Shown here in pieces: positions 46,176 through 55,771 of a stretch of DNA of 64,000 nucleotides (positions are counted from its first letter, which is position 1; every line of letters begins with the position of its first letter). The notes below the pieces were generated by a model. That model searched no databases. It was given only the letters and a program-made list of their open reading frames with translations, and was not told where the DNA came from. Made by a program: the position numbers and the translations under genes. Location: the NCBI RefSeq assembly GCF_003314435.2, contig NZ_QNVY02000006.1, positions 172,421 through 236,420 of the forward strand. Reading direction: 5' to 3'. This DNA comes from Flavobacterium petrolei. Lineage in GTDB: Bacteria > Bacteroidota > Bacteroidia > Flavobacteriales > Flavobacteriaceae.

Positions 46176-47321
46176 ATGCACATTGCTTTTCTGACTCCTG
46201 AATATCCTCATGTGCGTGTGCTTCATTCAGCCGGTATTGGTACAAGTATCAAAAACTTGGCTGTTGCTTTAACTCAAAAGGGAGTGAAGGTATCCGTTTT
46301 TGTTTATGGTCAAAATGAAGCTGTTGATTTTGAAGAGGAAGGAGTAAAACTTCATTTGATAAAAGCACAGAAATATAAAATATTGGGTTGGTATTTGCAT
46401 CGAAAATACATTCAAAATCATCTTAATACATTAATTATTTCGGAGCACATTGATTTGGTTGAAGCACCCGATTGGACTGGAATTACCGCTTTTATGAATC
46501 TGAAAGTACCATTGGTGATTCGTTTTCACGGGAGTGATGCTTATTTTTGTCATCTAGAAAATAGAAAACAGAAATTAAAAAACTATTGGTTTGAAAAATT
46601 AGCTATTCAAAAAGCGAAGGCATTTATAGCCCCGACTACTTTTGCTGGTCAGCTTTCCCAAAAAATATTTAACATTAAAAATAAAACGATACAAACGATC
46701 CATAATGGATTGGATTTGCATTATTTCCACAACTCCAATCCTGAAAACTTCGAAAAAACGGTAATTCTTTATATAGGGACGATTATTCGGAAAAAAGGAG
46801 TTCTCGAATTGCCCGCTATTTTTAATTTAGTAAGGCAAAAACATCCTGGTGCCTCTCTAGTTTTAATTGGAAGTGATTCGTTTGACATTACAACACAGTC
46901 CCAATCTACTTGGGAATTAATGCAAAAAGAATTCAAAGACAATGATTTTGAAAAAGTGTTTTACTTGGGTAAAATTCCATACCAAGCAGTACTTGAGCAT
47001 CTAAAAGAAGCCCATGTTTGTGTATTTCCCACCTTTGCTGAAACGTTGGGGATGGTCACTATTGAAGCTATGGCGATGCAAAAAACAGTAGTCAATAGTA
47101 ATGTTGGTTGGGCAAAAGAAATGATTGTTGATGGTGAAAGCGGTTATTTGGTTCATCCAAAAGACCATGAGTTGTTTGCTAATAGAATAAATTCTGTTTT
47201 TGAGAATACAGATTTAATGATAAAAATAGGGAAAAACGCACGAGAAAGAGTTAAGGCGAAATTTGATATTGAGAAAATAGCAATAGAAAACATTGTATTT
47301 TATAAATCTCTAATAGTTTAA
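46176..47321 (+). CDS. Glycosyltransferase family 4
   Basis: A 381-residue GT-B enzyme. FLTPEYPHVRVLHSAGIGTSIKNLA is a classical GT4 N-terminus with a glycine-rich acceptor loop. VIRFHGSDAYF and IHNGLDLHYFH follow. LYIGTIIRKKGVLELP opens the donor domain and FPTFAETLGMVTIEAMAMQ is the E-x7-E donor motif. It follows the SGNH-like gene by 2 bp and is 2 bp before the next gene, so the block from 45.3 kb to 48.9 kb is one operon segment. Confidence 0.88.
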   Translation: MHIAFLTPEYPHVRVLHSAGIGTSIKNLAVALTQKGVKVSVFVYGQNEAVDFEEEGVKLHLIKAQKYKILGWYLHRKYIQNHLNTLIISEHIDLVEAPDWTGITAFMNLKVPLVIRFHGSDAYFCHLENRKQKLKNYWFEKLAIQKAKAFIAPTTFAGQLSQKIFNIKNKTIQTIHNGLDLHYFHNSNPENFEKTVILYIGTIIRKKGVLELPAIFNLVRQKHPGASLVLIGSDSFDITTQSQSTWELMQKEFKDNDFEKVFYLGKIPYQAVLEHLKEAHVCVFPTFAETLGMVTIEAMAMQKTVVNSNVGWAKEMIVDGESGYLVHPKDHELFANRINSVFENTDLMIKIGKNARERVKAKFDIEKIAIENIVFYKSLIV

Positions 47322-47323
47322 TT

Positions 47324-48865
47324 TTGATAGTTGTATACCATAAAAATAATCGAATTTCTAAAGTAGTTTCTGCTGAGAATAAAATGATATCTTTTGACAA
47401 GAGTGGGACTATTGCAAGCGGATTATTGCAACTGGCAACAGCATTTCCAAAATCAAAAATAGTTTGGTGTGATGAGGTATGTCAAGAGTATATTAATTTA
47501 AAACATGTTGAACTCCTTTTTCATCATAATAAAATGATGCTATCTTATTCTCCGGGCGACAGCGCTTATTTTGGACGAAAAATTGGCTATGTAGAAGAAT
47601 CTCCATTCATTGTTATCAATAAAAAAGTATTATATCCAACGTGGCAAATGAGTAGTTTAGTAGGAGTGGTCCATGCTTCTTTGCTTTTAAAAATAGAGGG
47701 TAGAATTAAAGCAGACAATGATTTTGATTACTATCTTAATTCTGTCGCTAAGGTGTGTATGCCTTTAGGATTACTATGTTATTCAGAACCAAAACTGTTA
47801 ACCAAAACTGCTGTTTTTGAGGGTAAAAAAGCGTCTGTTTTTACGCTCTTTAAATTTGTAAAACAACATTATAAAACAAGATGGGTATGGTTGCTTTTTT
47901 TAAATCTACTGATTTATGAGAGAAGTTTTCCAATTGTAGCTTTTCTAAATATCGTTTTTTTTAAAAGTAGATACAAAAAAAGTATTCATCTTGACGCTAT
48001 TGCAGTCAACTCTTCATTGAAAGTTGTTGATAAAGGATCACTTGATGTTATTATACCTACTATTGGTAGAAAAGAATATTTGTTGAATGTTTTGAAAGAT
48101 TTAGCGCAGCAAACGCATTTGCCTGTAAACGTAATTATAGTGGAGCAAAATCCATCGGAGCATACTGTTTCTGAATTGGAGTATCTTACTAATGAAACTT
48201 GGCCATTTGTTATAAAGCATACGTTTACCCATCAAATGGGGGTTTGTAATGCTAGGAATTTAGCATTGAAACAAACGGAGAGCGAATGGGTTTTTCTGGC
48301 AGATGATGATAATCGATTCGATTGTGATTTATTAGAATTGGTTTTAAATGGAGTTAAAAAATATGGGAGTGAAGTTGTAACTACTTTTTACCCTCAAAAT
48401 AAAGAACCAAAAGTATTCAAGGAAACAGTTCAATGGTCGACTTTTGGTGGAGGAAACAGTTTTATAAAAAGAACACTTTTAGATAAAGTTAAATTTAATA
48501 TGGCTTTTGAGTTCGGTTATGGAGAAGATGCTGATTTTGGAATGCAACTGCGTAATCAAGGTATTGATATTCTGTATTTGCCTAAACCAAAAATTTTACA
48601 TTTAAAAGCCCTGATAGGTGGTTTTAGAACAAAACCGGTATTCGCTTGGGACAAAGATAGCATTCAACCCAAACCATCCCCAACCGTTCAGTTGTATAAA
48701 ATATTACATTTGAGCAAAGAGCAACAAAAGGGATATCAGACGATTTTGTTTTTTAAATTTTATACCAAACAATCTTTTAAAAATCCGTTACGGTATTATT
48801 TTAATTTCAGAAAACAATGGAATCAAAGTGTGTTTTGGGCCAATAAATTAAAAGAAAGAAGTTGA
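47324..48865 (+). CDS. Glycosyltransferase family 2 with an unassigned N-terminal domain
   Basis: A 513-residue protein. The C-terminal half (from about residue 240) is a complete GT2 domain: LDVIIPTIGRKEYLLNVL, VEQNPSE, GVCNARNLALKQTESEWVFLADDDN and FGYGEDADFGMQLR. The first 230 residues do not match a domain I recognise and lack clear membrane helices, apart from WVWLLFLNLLIY at about 190. Translation starts at a TTG 2 bp after the previous stop. The next gene begins at a TTG overlapping its stop. The N-terminal domain might bind an acceptor or act as a degenerate transferase. Confidence 0.82.
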   Translation: MIVVYHKNNRISKVVSAENKMISFDKSGTIASGLLQLATAFPKSKIVWCDEVCQEYINLKHVELLFHHNKMMLSYSPGDSAYFGRKIGYVEESPFIVINKKVLYPTWQMSSLVGVVHASLLLKIEGRIKADNDFDYYLNSVAKVCMPLGLLCYSEPKLLTKTAVFEGKKASVFTLFKFVKQHYKTRWVWLLFLNLLIYERSFPIVAFLNIVFFKSRYKKSIHLDAIAVNSSLKVVDKGSLDVIIPTIGRKEYLLNVLKDLAQQTHLPVNVIIVEQNPSEHTVSELEYLTNETWPFVIKHTFTHQMGVCNARNLALKQTESEWVFLADDDNRFDCDLLELVLNGVKKYGSEVVTTFYPQNKEPKVFKETVQWSTFGGGNSFIKRTLLDKVKFNMAFEFGYGEDADFGMQLRNQGIDILYLPKPKILHLKALIGGFRTKPVFAWDKDSIQPKPSPTVQLYKILHLSKEQQKGYQTILFFKFYTKQSFKNPLRYYFNFRKQWNQSVFWANKLKERS

Positions 48866-50508
48866 ATACAATTAGTCAGATAAGAAAATTGATACAGTCC
48901 GTTTCGGTACTCACACCTTTAGGAAAAAAAGAAATCGTTTTTGATGAAAATCAAAAACATAAAATGATTATCGATATAAGAAACTTAAATCTTCCCGAAT
49001 TTAATGCATTCGATATCGAAATTGTTTTTACTATTCCTATTGCTAAATTCAGAAATCACGATTATACATGGATTGGATGTACTATTGATTGTGTTGCTAA
49101 TCAATATTCCCCCAAAATCATCCAATTGAGTAATGGGTTTTTTGTTCAGGCTAATATTACGAATGGTATTTGGGAAGTAAACAAAAATAATGCGAGGGTT
49201 TTACTTTGGCGGTTTAATCCGGAAATGTCTTCACCAATGGCCCTTTATTTAGGGAGCAATAATGAAAAAGTAATTGTCCAAGCCGAACAAAATTTTAATT
49301 TTAAAGAGCATCCGGCGTTGTTATTTACCTCAAGTGAAGCGATAGAGATTAGCCGATCTAAAATTCCTTTTTCAGCGATAGCCGTTTTTACGGATCATTG
49401 TGATTTTGATACAGCAGAAAATATAGCATTACAGCGGACTTTTTTTAAGGAGAATGCGATACAAATCAGCAAAGGTTTTTTCTTAAATCATTTTTCCAAA
49501 CGACCTGATAATGCATCCTTTCAGAATGATACCGAAGAATTGGCTAAATGGAAGGAAGATGGACATGAATTGTGTTATCATTCACTATCGCAATCGATAA
49601 AATCAGAAAAGGAAAGTTTTGATGATTTCTATTGTTTTGTGCCGCCGTTTACCGATGTGGAAACCTGGATTGATCATGGTTATCAGCCTTATAATTTGTC
49701 TCTTTTTCAAAATAGAAAAGTAGATAATAAGTTATATGAAAATACTTTAGAACAAAAAAACATCCGTACGCTATGGAATTATATCGATTCCGGGACTGCG
49801 ACTAGTGGCGTCATCAACCAGCTCAATGTTCAACATTTTACCTTGTCGCGTTTTTGGATTGGAAATAAAGATTTGCATTTGATAAAAAGGATGCAGTTAA
49901 TGATCAAGAATATTATATTTCACTACTATAATGACGATGTATTGCTATTGCAATATAAAAGTACTGCGACTCATTTTAAAAAATTATTTTTTCAGAAAAA
50001 AGCAGCCAGTTTATTACCTTTAGTAAAGAATGCGTTCAAACTAAGTGCTGCAATCCTTTCGGTTTTTATTTTTTGGAAACGCAATAAAATAAGACCGTAT
50101 AAACTGGCCAAGTATCAAACGATTTTGTTTAAACATCGTATTTTTGAAAAAGAGTTTTATATTTTTCAAACCCTTGAAATGTTAGACTTTAAAAAAGCAC
50201 TAAGTAAAAAAAACATTGATGATTTGATAGAGGAAAAAGGGATGTTCATTGCACACACCTATTTTTCGGTGCCCATATCTTACCATAAGGGAAGGATGTT
50301 TGCCACACCAACTACGATTGATACAGTTGTGGCTGGCAACTTCAACTATTTAGGGACTAAAGTTATAAATAATGAAATTTGGAATCCAACTCTTTCTGAA
50401 TTAGTTCAGTATTGGTCCAATTTTGATACTGTAGTTTTTGATATTGACTTAAATGGAGTTGTATTTGTGAAAAATAAAACTGATTTGAATCATAGAAAGG
50501 TTCAGTAA
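48862..50508 (+). CDS. Polysaccharide deacetylase-like (NodB-fold) protein
   Basis: A 548-residue protein that I read as a divergent NodB-fold deacetylase. AVFTDHCDFD (Asp178, His179, Asp181, Asp183) resembles the metal-binding motif 1. DGHELCYHSLSQS (His235, His240) resembles motif 2, and CFVPPFTDVETW (258-269) resembles motif 3. The first 165 residues form a separate beta-rich region. No signal peptide is seen, so it would act in the cytoplasm. The start is a TTG that overlaps the previous stop; the first ATG is 34 residues in. Alternatives include a catalytically dead relative. Confidence 0.6.
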   Translation: MNTISQIRKLIQSVSVLTPLGKKEIVFDENQKHKMIIDIRNLNLPEFNAFDIEIVFTIPIAKFRNHDYTWIGCTIDCVANQYSPKIIQLSNGFFVQANITNGIWEVNKNNARVLLWRFNPEMSSPMALYLGSNNEKVIVQAEQNFNFKEHPALLFTSSEAIEISRSKIPFSAIAVFTDHCDFDTAENIALQRTFFKENAIQISKGFFLNHFSKRPDNASFQNDTEELAKWKEDGHELCYHSLSQSIKSEKESFDDFYCFVPPFTDVETWIDHGYQPYNLSLFQNRKVDNKLYENTLEQKNIRTLWNYIDSGTATSGVINQLNVQHFTLSRFWIGNKDLHLIKRMQLMIKNIIFHYYNDDVLLLQYKSTATHFKKLFFQKKAASLLPLVKNAFKLSAAILSVFIFWKRNKIRPYKLAKYQTILFKHRIFEKEFYIFQTLEMLDFKKALSKKNIDDLIEEKGMFIAHTYFSVPISYHKGRMFATPTTIDTVVAGNFNYLGTKVINNEIWNPTLSELVQYWSNFDTVVFDIDLNGVVFVKNKTDLNHRKVQ

Positions 50509-50559
50509 TTATGCCAATAAAACTACTTTTATAATAACTTGTTAAATTTTTAGTAAAAG

Positions 50560-51429
50560 ATGAACCATAAATTAAAAACAATATTGTTTCAAATGCTAGC
50601 CTTATTACCCAATGAAGTTGATGATTTTTTTTACCATAAAATTCAAGTTTTTTTTGATAAATCTACTCTTGATGATCGGCTAAAAAGTGTAGAATATACC
50701 TTTTTGAGGTTGTCTAAAGTGCTGCATAAATTGAATATAGATGTTAGAGATAAAACAGTTTTCGAGTTTGGGTCTGGTTGGTTTCCTAGTATGCCTTATT
50801 TTTTTAAATATAAGTATGAAGCAAAAGAAGTCTTAACGTATGATATCAATAAACACTTTAAAAAAGATACCGTTTTAGAATTAAACCAGATCTTTTCTAA
50901 GAAATACAATTGTACTATTATTCCTGAACCAAGTAATAAGTTCGGATTGCCTAGTGGTATTGAATATTTTCCTAACTATAATATAATAACACAAGGTATC
51001 CCAAGTCCCGATATTGTATTCTCGCGTTATGTATTATCCCATATGAGAGAAAATGATGTGATTTCGCTCCACAAAAAAATGAAAATGGAATTAAAGAAAG
51101 GTACCACTATCATTCATTTCATTTCACCAAGTGATTTGAGGCAGCACGGAGACAACTCTATTGCACTTCAGGAATTTTTAAAGTATAGTACGTTAGAGTG
51201 GGATAAAATTCATACTAAATTTGATTATCATAACCGTTTGCGATTGCCACAGTTTTTAGAAATCTTTACTACTTGTGGTTTGGAGGTTGTTCATCTGGAA
51301 TATGAAAGTACAAAAAGCGGAACAAAATTATATGATTTATTTAAAAAAGTTAAATTGCATACTGATTATATGAGGTATTCTGATGAGCAATTAACAGCGG
51401 GAAATATTCTTGTAGTTCTAAAAATTTAA
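50560..51429 (+). CDS. SAM-dependent methyltransferase-like protein
   Basis: A 289-residue protein with a class I methyltransferase pattern. TVFEFGSGWFPSMPYFF is motif I and VLTYDINKHFKKD the acidic turn. PDIVFSRYVLSHMRENDVISLHKKM and TIIHFISPSDLRQHG match motifs IV and V. The N-terminal 55 residues are helical. The last part (QFLEIFTTCGLEVVHLEYE) is the usual C-terminal strand pair. It lies among glycosyltransferases; the likely substrate is a glycan or a glycan precursor. Confidence 0.75.
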   Translation: MNHKLKTILFQMLALLPNEVDDFFYHKIQVFFDKSTLDDRLKSVEYTFLRLSKVLHKLNIDVRDKTVFEFGSGWFPSMPYFFKYKYEAKEVLTYDINKHFKKDTVLELNQIFSKKYNCTIIPEPSNKFGLPSGIEYFPNYNIITQGIPSPDIVFSRYVLSHMRENDVISLHKKMKMELKKGTTIIHFISPSDLRQHGDNSIALQEFLKYSTLEWDKIHTKFDYHNRLRLPQFLEIFTTCGLEVVHLEYESTKSGTKLYDLFKKVKLHTDYMRYSDEQLTAGNILVVLKI

Positions 51430-51460
51430 TGATAAAAATGGTTTTTTTACTCCTAGTTTT

Positions 51461-52465
51461 ATGAAAACTCACTTTCCGTTTACCCTGATTATTTGCACCT
51501 ATTTGCGCCCCAATCCTTTGTTGCGATTATTGCAATCGGTACAGAGTCAAACTTTATATCCAGATGAAATTTTAATTGTGGATGGTTCTACCAATGATGA
51601 AACGGAAATTATTCTAACTCAAAATTATTTTGATAATTTACATTATTTTAGAGTTTCTTCGGAACATCGTGGTTTAACTAAACAACGCAATTATGGCATT
51701 GCCCGCGTTGGAACTACGATGGAAGTTATTTGTTTTGTGGATGATGATACTGTTTTAGAGCACCGTTATTTTGAAGAGCTTATCAAAACATTTACAGATA
51801 ATGAAACCATTTCGGGTGTTGGAGGAGTAGCTATAAATGAAAATAGTTGGATTTTGGCGGAACCTAATAAAGAGTATAATAAATTTCATTATTTTCAGTT
51901 TGATGAATTTGTCTACAAAGAAGGTCAACGTAATGTGGTTCGTAATTATTTAGGATTACAATCTAAACTTGGACCCGGGAGAATGCCTGATTTTTCTCAT
52001 GGTAAAACCTGTGGATTTCCTTTGAATACTAAAATTTATAAAGTTGATTTACTTATTGGGATGTCGTTTGCCTTTCGGAAAAAAGTTTTTGACTCCATCC
52101 ACTTTTCCTCTTATTTTGAGGGTTACGGTTTGTATGAAGATGCTGATTTTAGTATCAGGGCATTGCAATTTGGAAGTAATGTAATCAATACAAAAGTGCA
52201 GTTGAATCATTATCACGATCCATCAGGAAGACCCAATCAATATCAATATGGAAGAATGGTAGTGCGCAATGGTTGGTATGTTTGGAGGACAAAAAACAGG
52301 AAGCCTTCATTTGATGCTAAAATGAAGTGGCATTCCATTACGATACTTTTGACATTGATTCGATTTAGCAATATATTTACAACAAAAAAACGGAAGGAAG
52401 CCTTTACTGAAGCCTTTGGCAGAACAATAGGTTGGTGGAGTTTGTTTTTTAGTACACCGAAATAA
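51461..52465 (+). CDS. Glycosyltransferase family 2
   Basis: A 334-residue GT-A enzyme. FTLIICTYLRPNPLLRLLQSVQSQ, ILIVDGSTNDET, GLTKQRNYGIARVG and VICFVDDDTVLEH form the nucleotide and metal sites. GYGLYEDADFSIRALQFG is the acceptor-side motif with ED. It lies 5 bp before a GT4 gene and is part of a run of four transferases. Donor unknown. Confidence 0.88.
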   Translation: MKTHFPFTLIICTYLRPNPLLRLLQSVQSQTLYPDEILIVDGSTNDETEIILTQNYFDNLHYFRVSSEHRGLTKQRNYGIARVGTTMEVICFVDDDTVLEHRYFEELIKTFTDNETISGVGGVAINENSWILAEPNKEYNKFHYFQFDEFVYKEGQRNVVRNYLGLQSKLGPGRMPDFSHGKTCGFPLNTKIYKVDLLIGMSFAFRKKVFDSIHFSSYFEGYGLYEDADFSIRALQFGSNVINTKVQLNHYHDPSGRPNQYQYGRMVVRNGWYVWRTKNRKPSFDAKMKWHSITILLTLIRFSNIFTTKKRKEAFTEAFGRTIGWWSLFFSTPK

Positions 52466-52470
52466 TAAAA

Positions 52471-53568
52471 ATGAAGACAATTCTAATTGCCCATAATTAT
52501 ACGGAAAATTCATTTGCGTCGATGAGTTTTAATTTGGCACACCATTTGGCAAAATTAGGAAATAGAGTTGTTTTTATTTCTCATAAACCTTTTTTTGAAG
52601 AAATGAAAATCATCAAAAAAGGGAAAGGTGAAGTCATTCTTTTTTCTTGGTCATCTAAAAAAAGGCCAACATCATTTAAAGATGTTTTTTGGTTTTTTAA
52701 AATTTATTTAAAATACAAACCAGAAGTTGTAATTGGACACTTTGTGGGTAGTAATATTACAATCGGAATTTCTAAATTGTTATCATTCGGGAATGTTAAG
52801 ACTTTAGCTTACTACCACACATTGACAAATCAGATTTTAATAGACAGTAAAAATAGTTATATCATAAGAGAGTTATTATTTTTTAGAAAAAAATTATTTT
52901 ATAAACTGTTTTGTGATGTAATTGTATGCCCATCTAAATTAGCAAAGATTGATTTGGAGTCTTCTTTTTCTGTATCTAATGGTATAGTTGTTTTGAATCC
53001 AATGTCTGATAGATTTATAAGCAAAAACAATAATTCTAATGATAATATTGTGGTATCTTATTTGGGAAGGTTAGATGCATCTAAAGGGGTTGTAGATTTA
53101 ATACATGCTTTTAATATTTTTAAAAATAAAAATAAAGAAACAAAAATTATTATCAATATTGCAGGTACTGGAAACCAACAAGGTGAAATTGAGATGTTAA
53201 TTAAAGAAAGTAACTCCATTAAATGCAATGGAGGATTAAGATATGAGGAAGTTGATAGGTATTTAAATGAAAGTCATTTTACCATAATTCCCTCAAAGTT
53301 TGACGCTTTAAATATGGTTGGTATCGAGTCAATGATGAATTTTACACCTTTATTGATTTCGAATTCGACAGGGTTGTCGGAATATTTAATCGATGGAAAA
53401 GAATGTTTTAAGTTTGATTCAAATATTGATTCCATTGTTGCATTATTTGAAAAAGTAGAAAGTAATTTTAATTTACAAGAACAAATGGGAGTTAATGCTA
53501 GAGGTACGTATTTGAAACTATTTAGGATGGATAATTATTGTAATGAGTTTTCAAAAAGGCTATTATGA
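52471..53568 (+). CDS. Glycosyltransferase family 4
   Basis: A 365-residue GT-B enzyme. MKTILIAHNYTENSFASMSFNLAHHLAKLG starts the acceptor domain, VVSYLGRLDASKGVVDLIHAF opens the donor domain, and IPSKFDALNMVGIESMMNFTPLLIS is the donor motif. In the last block the first acidic residue is Asp, and a Glu seven residues later is kept. Its base composition is more AT-rich than the neighbours. The next gene overlaps by 4 bp (ATGA). Confidence 0.85.
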   Translation: MKTILIAHNYTENSFASMSFNLAHHLAKLGNRVVFISHKPFFEEMKIIKKGKGEVILFSWSSKKRPTSFKDVFWFFKIYLKYKPEVVIGHFVGSNITIGISKLLSFGNVKTLAYYHTLTNQILIDSKNSYIIRELLFFRKKLFYKLFCDVIVCPSKLAKIDLESSFSVSNGIVVLNPMSDRFISKNNNSNDNIVVSYLGRLDASKGVVDLIHAFNIFKNKNKETKIIINIAGTGNQQGEIEMLIKESNSIKCNGGLRYEEVDRYLNESHFTIIPSKFDALNMVGIESMMNFTPLLISNSTGLSEYLIDGKECFKFDSNIDSIVALFEKVESNFNLQEQMGVNARGTYLKLFRMDNYCNEFSKRLL

Positions 53569-54683
53569 AATTCGCAATTATCACACATGTTTCTCATGTT
53601 CAGGTGCAAAATCAGTATTTTGCATATTCACCTTTTGTGAATGAAATGAATGTTTGGTCAAAATATATTGATAAATTAATTATTGTGGCTCCAATGCAAA
53701 ATGTAGAATTAACTGCTATAAATTGTCCTTACAATTCAAAGGATATTAAATTTATGTCTATTGACCAAATTAGTTTGTTGGGATTTTGGGCAGTTTTGAA
53801 TGCGATACTTAAGGCTCCAAAAATCAGTTGGCAAATTTTTAAGGCGATGTATTGTGCCGATCACATTCATTTGCGATGTCCAGGAAATATAGGTTTATTG
53901 GGTTGTTTTGTTCAAATGCTATTTCCGAGTACACCGAAAACCGCCAAATATGCCGGCAATTGGGATCCAAAATCAAAACAGCCTTGGAGTTATCGTTTGC
54001 AAAAATGGATTTTAAGTAATTCCTTCCTGACCAGAAACATGCAGGTTTTAGTGTATGGAGAATGGCCCAATCAGACTAAAAATATTAAATCTTTTTTCAC
54101 TGCTACTTATTTGGATCAAGATATATTGCCGTTACTACCAAAAGAATTAAAAGGCACGATTACTTTTGTTTTTGTTGGGACTTTGGTACAAGGAAAAAAA
54201 CCGTTGTATGCAGTTCAATTGGTTGCAGAATTGTTTCAAAAAGGATACGATGTTGTGTTAAGTATTTATGGAGAAGGAGTTCAGCGAGCCCTATTGGAAT
54301 CCTATATTTTGAAGCATAAATTAGAAGGAATAATTGTATTGGAAGGCAATCAAAATCAGGAAATTATAAAAAAAGCATATCAAAATAGTCATTTTGTGGT
54401 TTTGCCATCTGAAAGCGAAGGCTGGCCGAAAGCAATTGCCGAAGGCATGTTTTGGGGTTGTGTGCCAGTGGCAACAGCGGTGTCTTGTGTTCCGTTTATG
54501 TTAGATTATGGGAATAGCGGTATTTTGCTGGAAATGAATTTAGAATATGATATCCGACAATTAGAAGCGCTTTTGGATGATCAAAGTTATTTTCAAATGA
54601 TGTCTAAAAAGGGCAGTGATTGGTCCAGAACCTATACTTTAGATGTATTTGAAAATGACATTGAAAAACTCCTTCAATCATGA
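53565..54683 (+). CDS. Glycosyltransferase family 4
   Basis: A 372-residue GT-B enzyme. HLRCPGNIGLLGCFVQ, ITFVFVGTLVQGKKPLYAVQLV and LPSESEGWPKAIAEGMFWGCVPV are characteristic. WPKAIAEGMFWG takes the place of the usual GF-G-hEA motif, as in several capsule transferases. It is coupled to the genes on both sides by 4-bp ATGA overlaps. Donor unknown. Confidence 0.86.
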   Translation: MKFAIITHVSHVQVQNQYFAYSPFVNEMNVWSKYIDKLIIVAPMQNVELTAINCPYNSKDIKFMSIDQISLLGFWAVLNAILKAPKISWQIFKAMYCADHIHLRCPGNIGLLGCFVQMLFPSTPKTAKYAGNWDPKSKQPWSYRLQKWILSNSFLTRNMQVLVYGEWPNQTKNIKSFFTATYLDQDILPLLPKELKGTITFVFVGTLVQGKKPLYAVQLVAELFQKGYDVVLSIYGEGVQRALLESYILKHKLEGIIVLEGNQNQEIIKKAYQNSHFVVLPSESEGWPKAIAEGMFWGCVPVATAVSCVPFMLDYGNSGILLEMNLEYDIRQLEALLDDQSYFQMMSKKGSDWSRTYTLDVFENDIEKLLQS

Positions 54684-55759
54684 GAATTATTCAATTAATA
54701 GATAGTTTAGAGCCTGGAGGTGCAGAGCGCATGGCGGTACATTATGCCAATGCATTGACTAAGTATGTTGCATTTTCAGGTTTAGTGGCGACTAGAAAAG
54801 AAGGATCGCTATGTTCTCAAATTGATGCTAAAGTATCTTATTTATATCTCAATAAGAAAAAAACAATTGATTTTAAAGCTCTTTATGCCTTGAGAAATTA
54901 TGTGCTGCAGCATAACGTAACGGTTGTTCATGCTCATGGTACCTCTTTTTTTCTTGGTTTTTTACTAAAGTTAACGTTGCCTTCTTTGAAGTTAATTTGG
55001 CATGACCATTACGGAACAAGAGTGAACGAATCAATTTGGAATAATTTAATATTGATTTTTTGTTCTAGATTTTTTTCTTGTGTATTTGTTGTCAATCCTC
55101 ATTTAGAAATTTGGTGTAATAAAAATTTATTGACCAAAAAAATATATTTCATTCCTAATTTTGCTACGTTTGAGAACGATATTTTGAAAAAAACTTTTTT
55201 AAAAGGTCAAGATAAGAAGCGGATTGTCTGTTTAGCAAATTTAAAAGAGCCTAAAAATCATTTAATAATTCTGAAAGTTTTTGCAAAAATGAGGTTAAAT
55301 GAGTTGGGCTGGACCGTACATTTAATTGGAAAAGATTACCACGATAGTTATTCAATTATTTTAAAGAATTTTATTCACAAAAGTAAGTTGGAGCAATTTA
55401 TTTTTATTTATGATTCAAAAAATGATATAAAACATATACTTTCTCAAGCTACAATAGGTATTTTAGCTTCAACGGCAGAAGGATTTCCTGTCACTTTATT
55501 GGAATATGGTTTATCGCAACTACCTGTTATATCGACAAATGTGGGATATTGTCCTTTGATTATTAAAGATAATTTTAGCGGACTATTATTTAATCCTTTA
55601 GATAGTTCTGATCTTCATACACAGTTTCAGAAAATGATTTCCGGACACTCTTTAAGGTTTAGTTTTGCATTACATTTGCAAGAATTGGTTATAGAAAATT
55701 ATTCTAAAGAAAAAGTAGTTAATATTTTAATCAGTCATTACAAAAACGTAATCAACTGA
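54680..55759 (+). CDS. Glycosyltransferase family 4
   Basis: A 359-residue GT-B enzyme beginning RIIQLIDSLEPGGAERMAVHYANAL, the GGAER block typical of GT4. VVHAHGTSFFLGFLL, WHDHYG and IYFIPNFATF follow. The donor domain has VCLANLKEPKNHLIIL and ASTAEGFPVTLLEYGLSQLPVIST. It is translationally coupled to the previous gene and is the last transferase before the polymerase/ligase gene. Confidence 0.88.
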   Translation: MRIIQLIDSLEPGGAERMAVHYANALTKYVAFSGLVATRKEGSLCSQIDAKVSYLYLNKKKTIDFKALYALRNYVLQHNVTVVHAHGTSFFLGFLLKLTLPSLKLIWHDHYGTRVNESIWNNLILIFCSRFFSCVFVVNPHLEIWCNKNLLTKKIYFIPNFATFENDILKKTFLKGQDKKRIVCLANLKEPKNHLIILKVFAKMRLNELGWTVHLIGKDYHDSYSIILKNFIHKSKLEQFIFIYDSKNDIKHILSQATIGILASTAEGFPVTLLEYGLSQLPVISTNVGYCPLIIKDNFSGLLFNPLDSSDLHTQFQKMISGHSLRFSFALHLQELVIENYSKEKVVNILISHYKNVIN

Positions 55760-55771
55760 AAACTATTTAAA

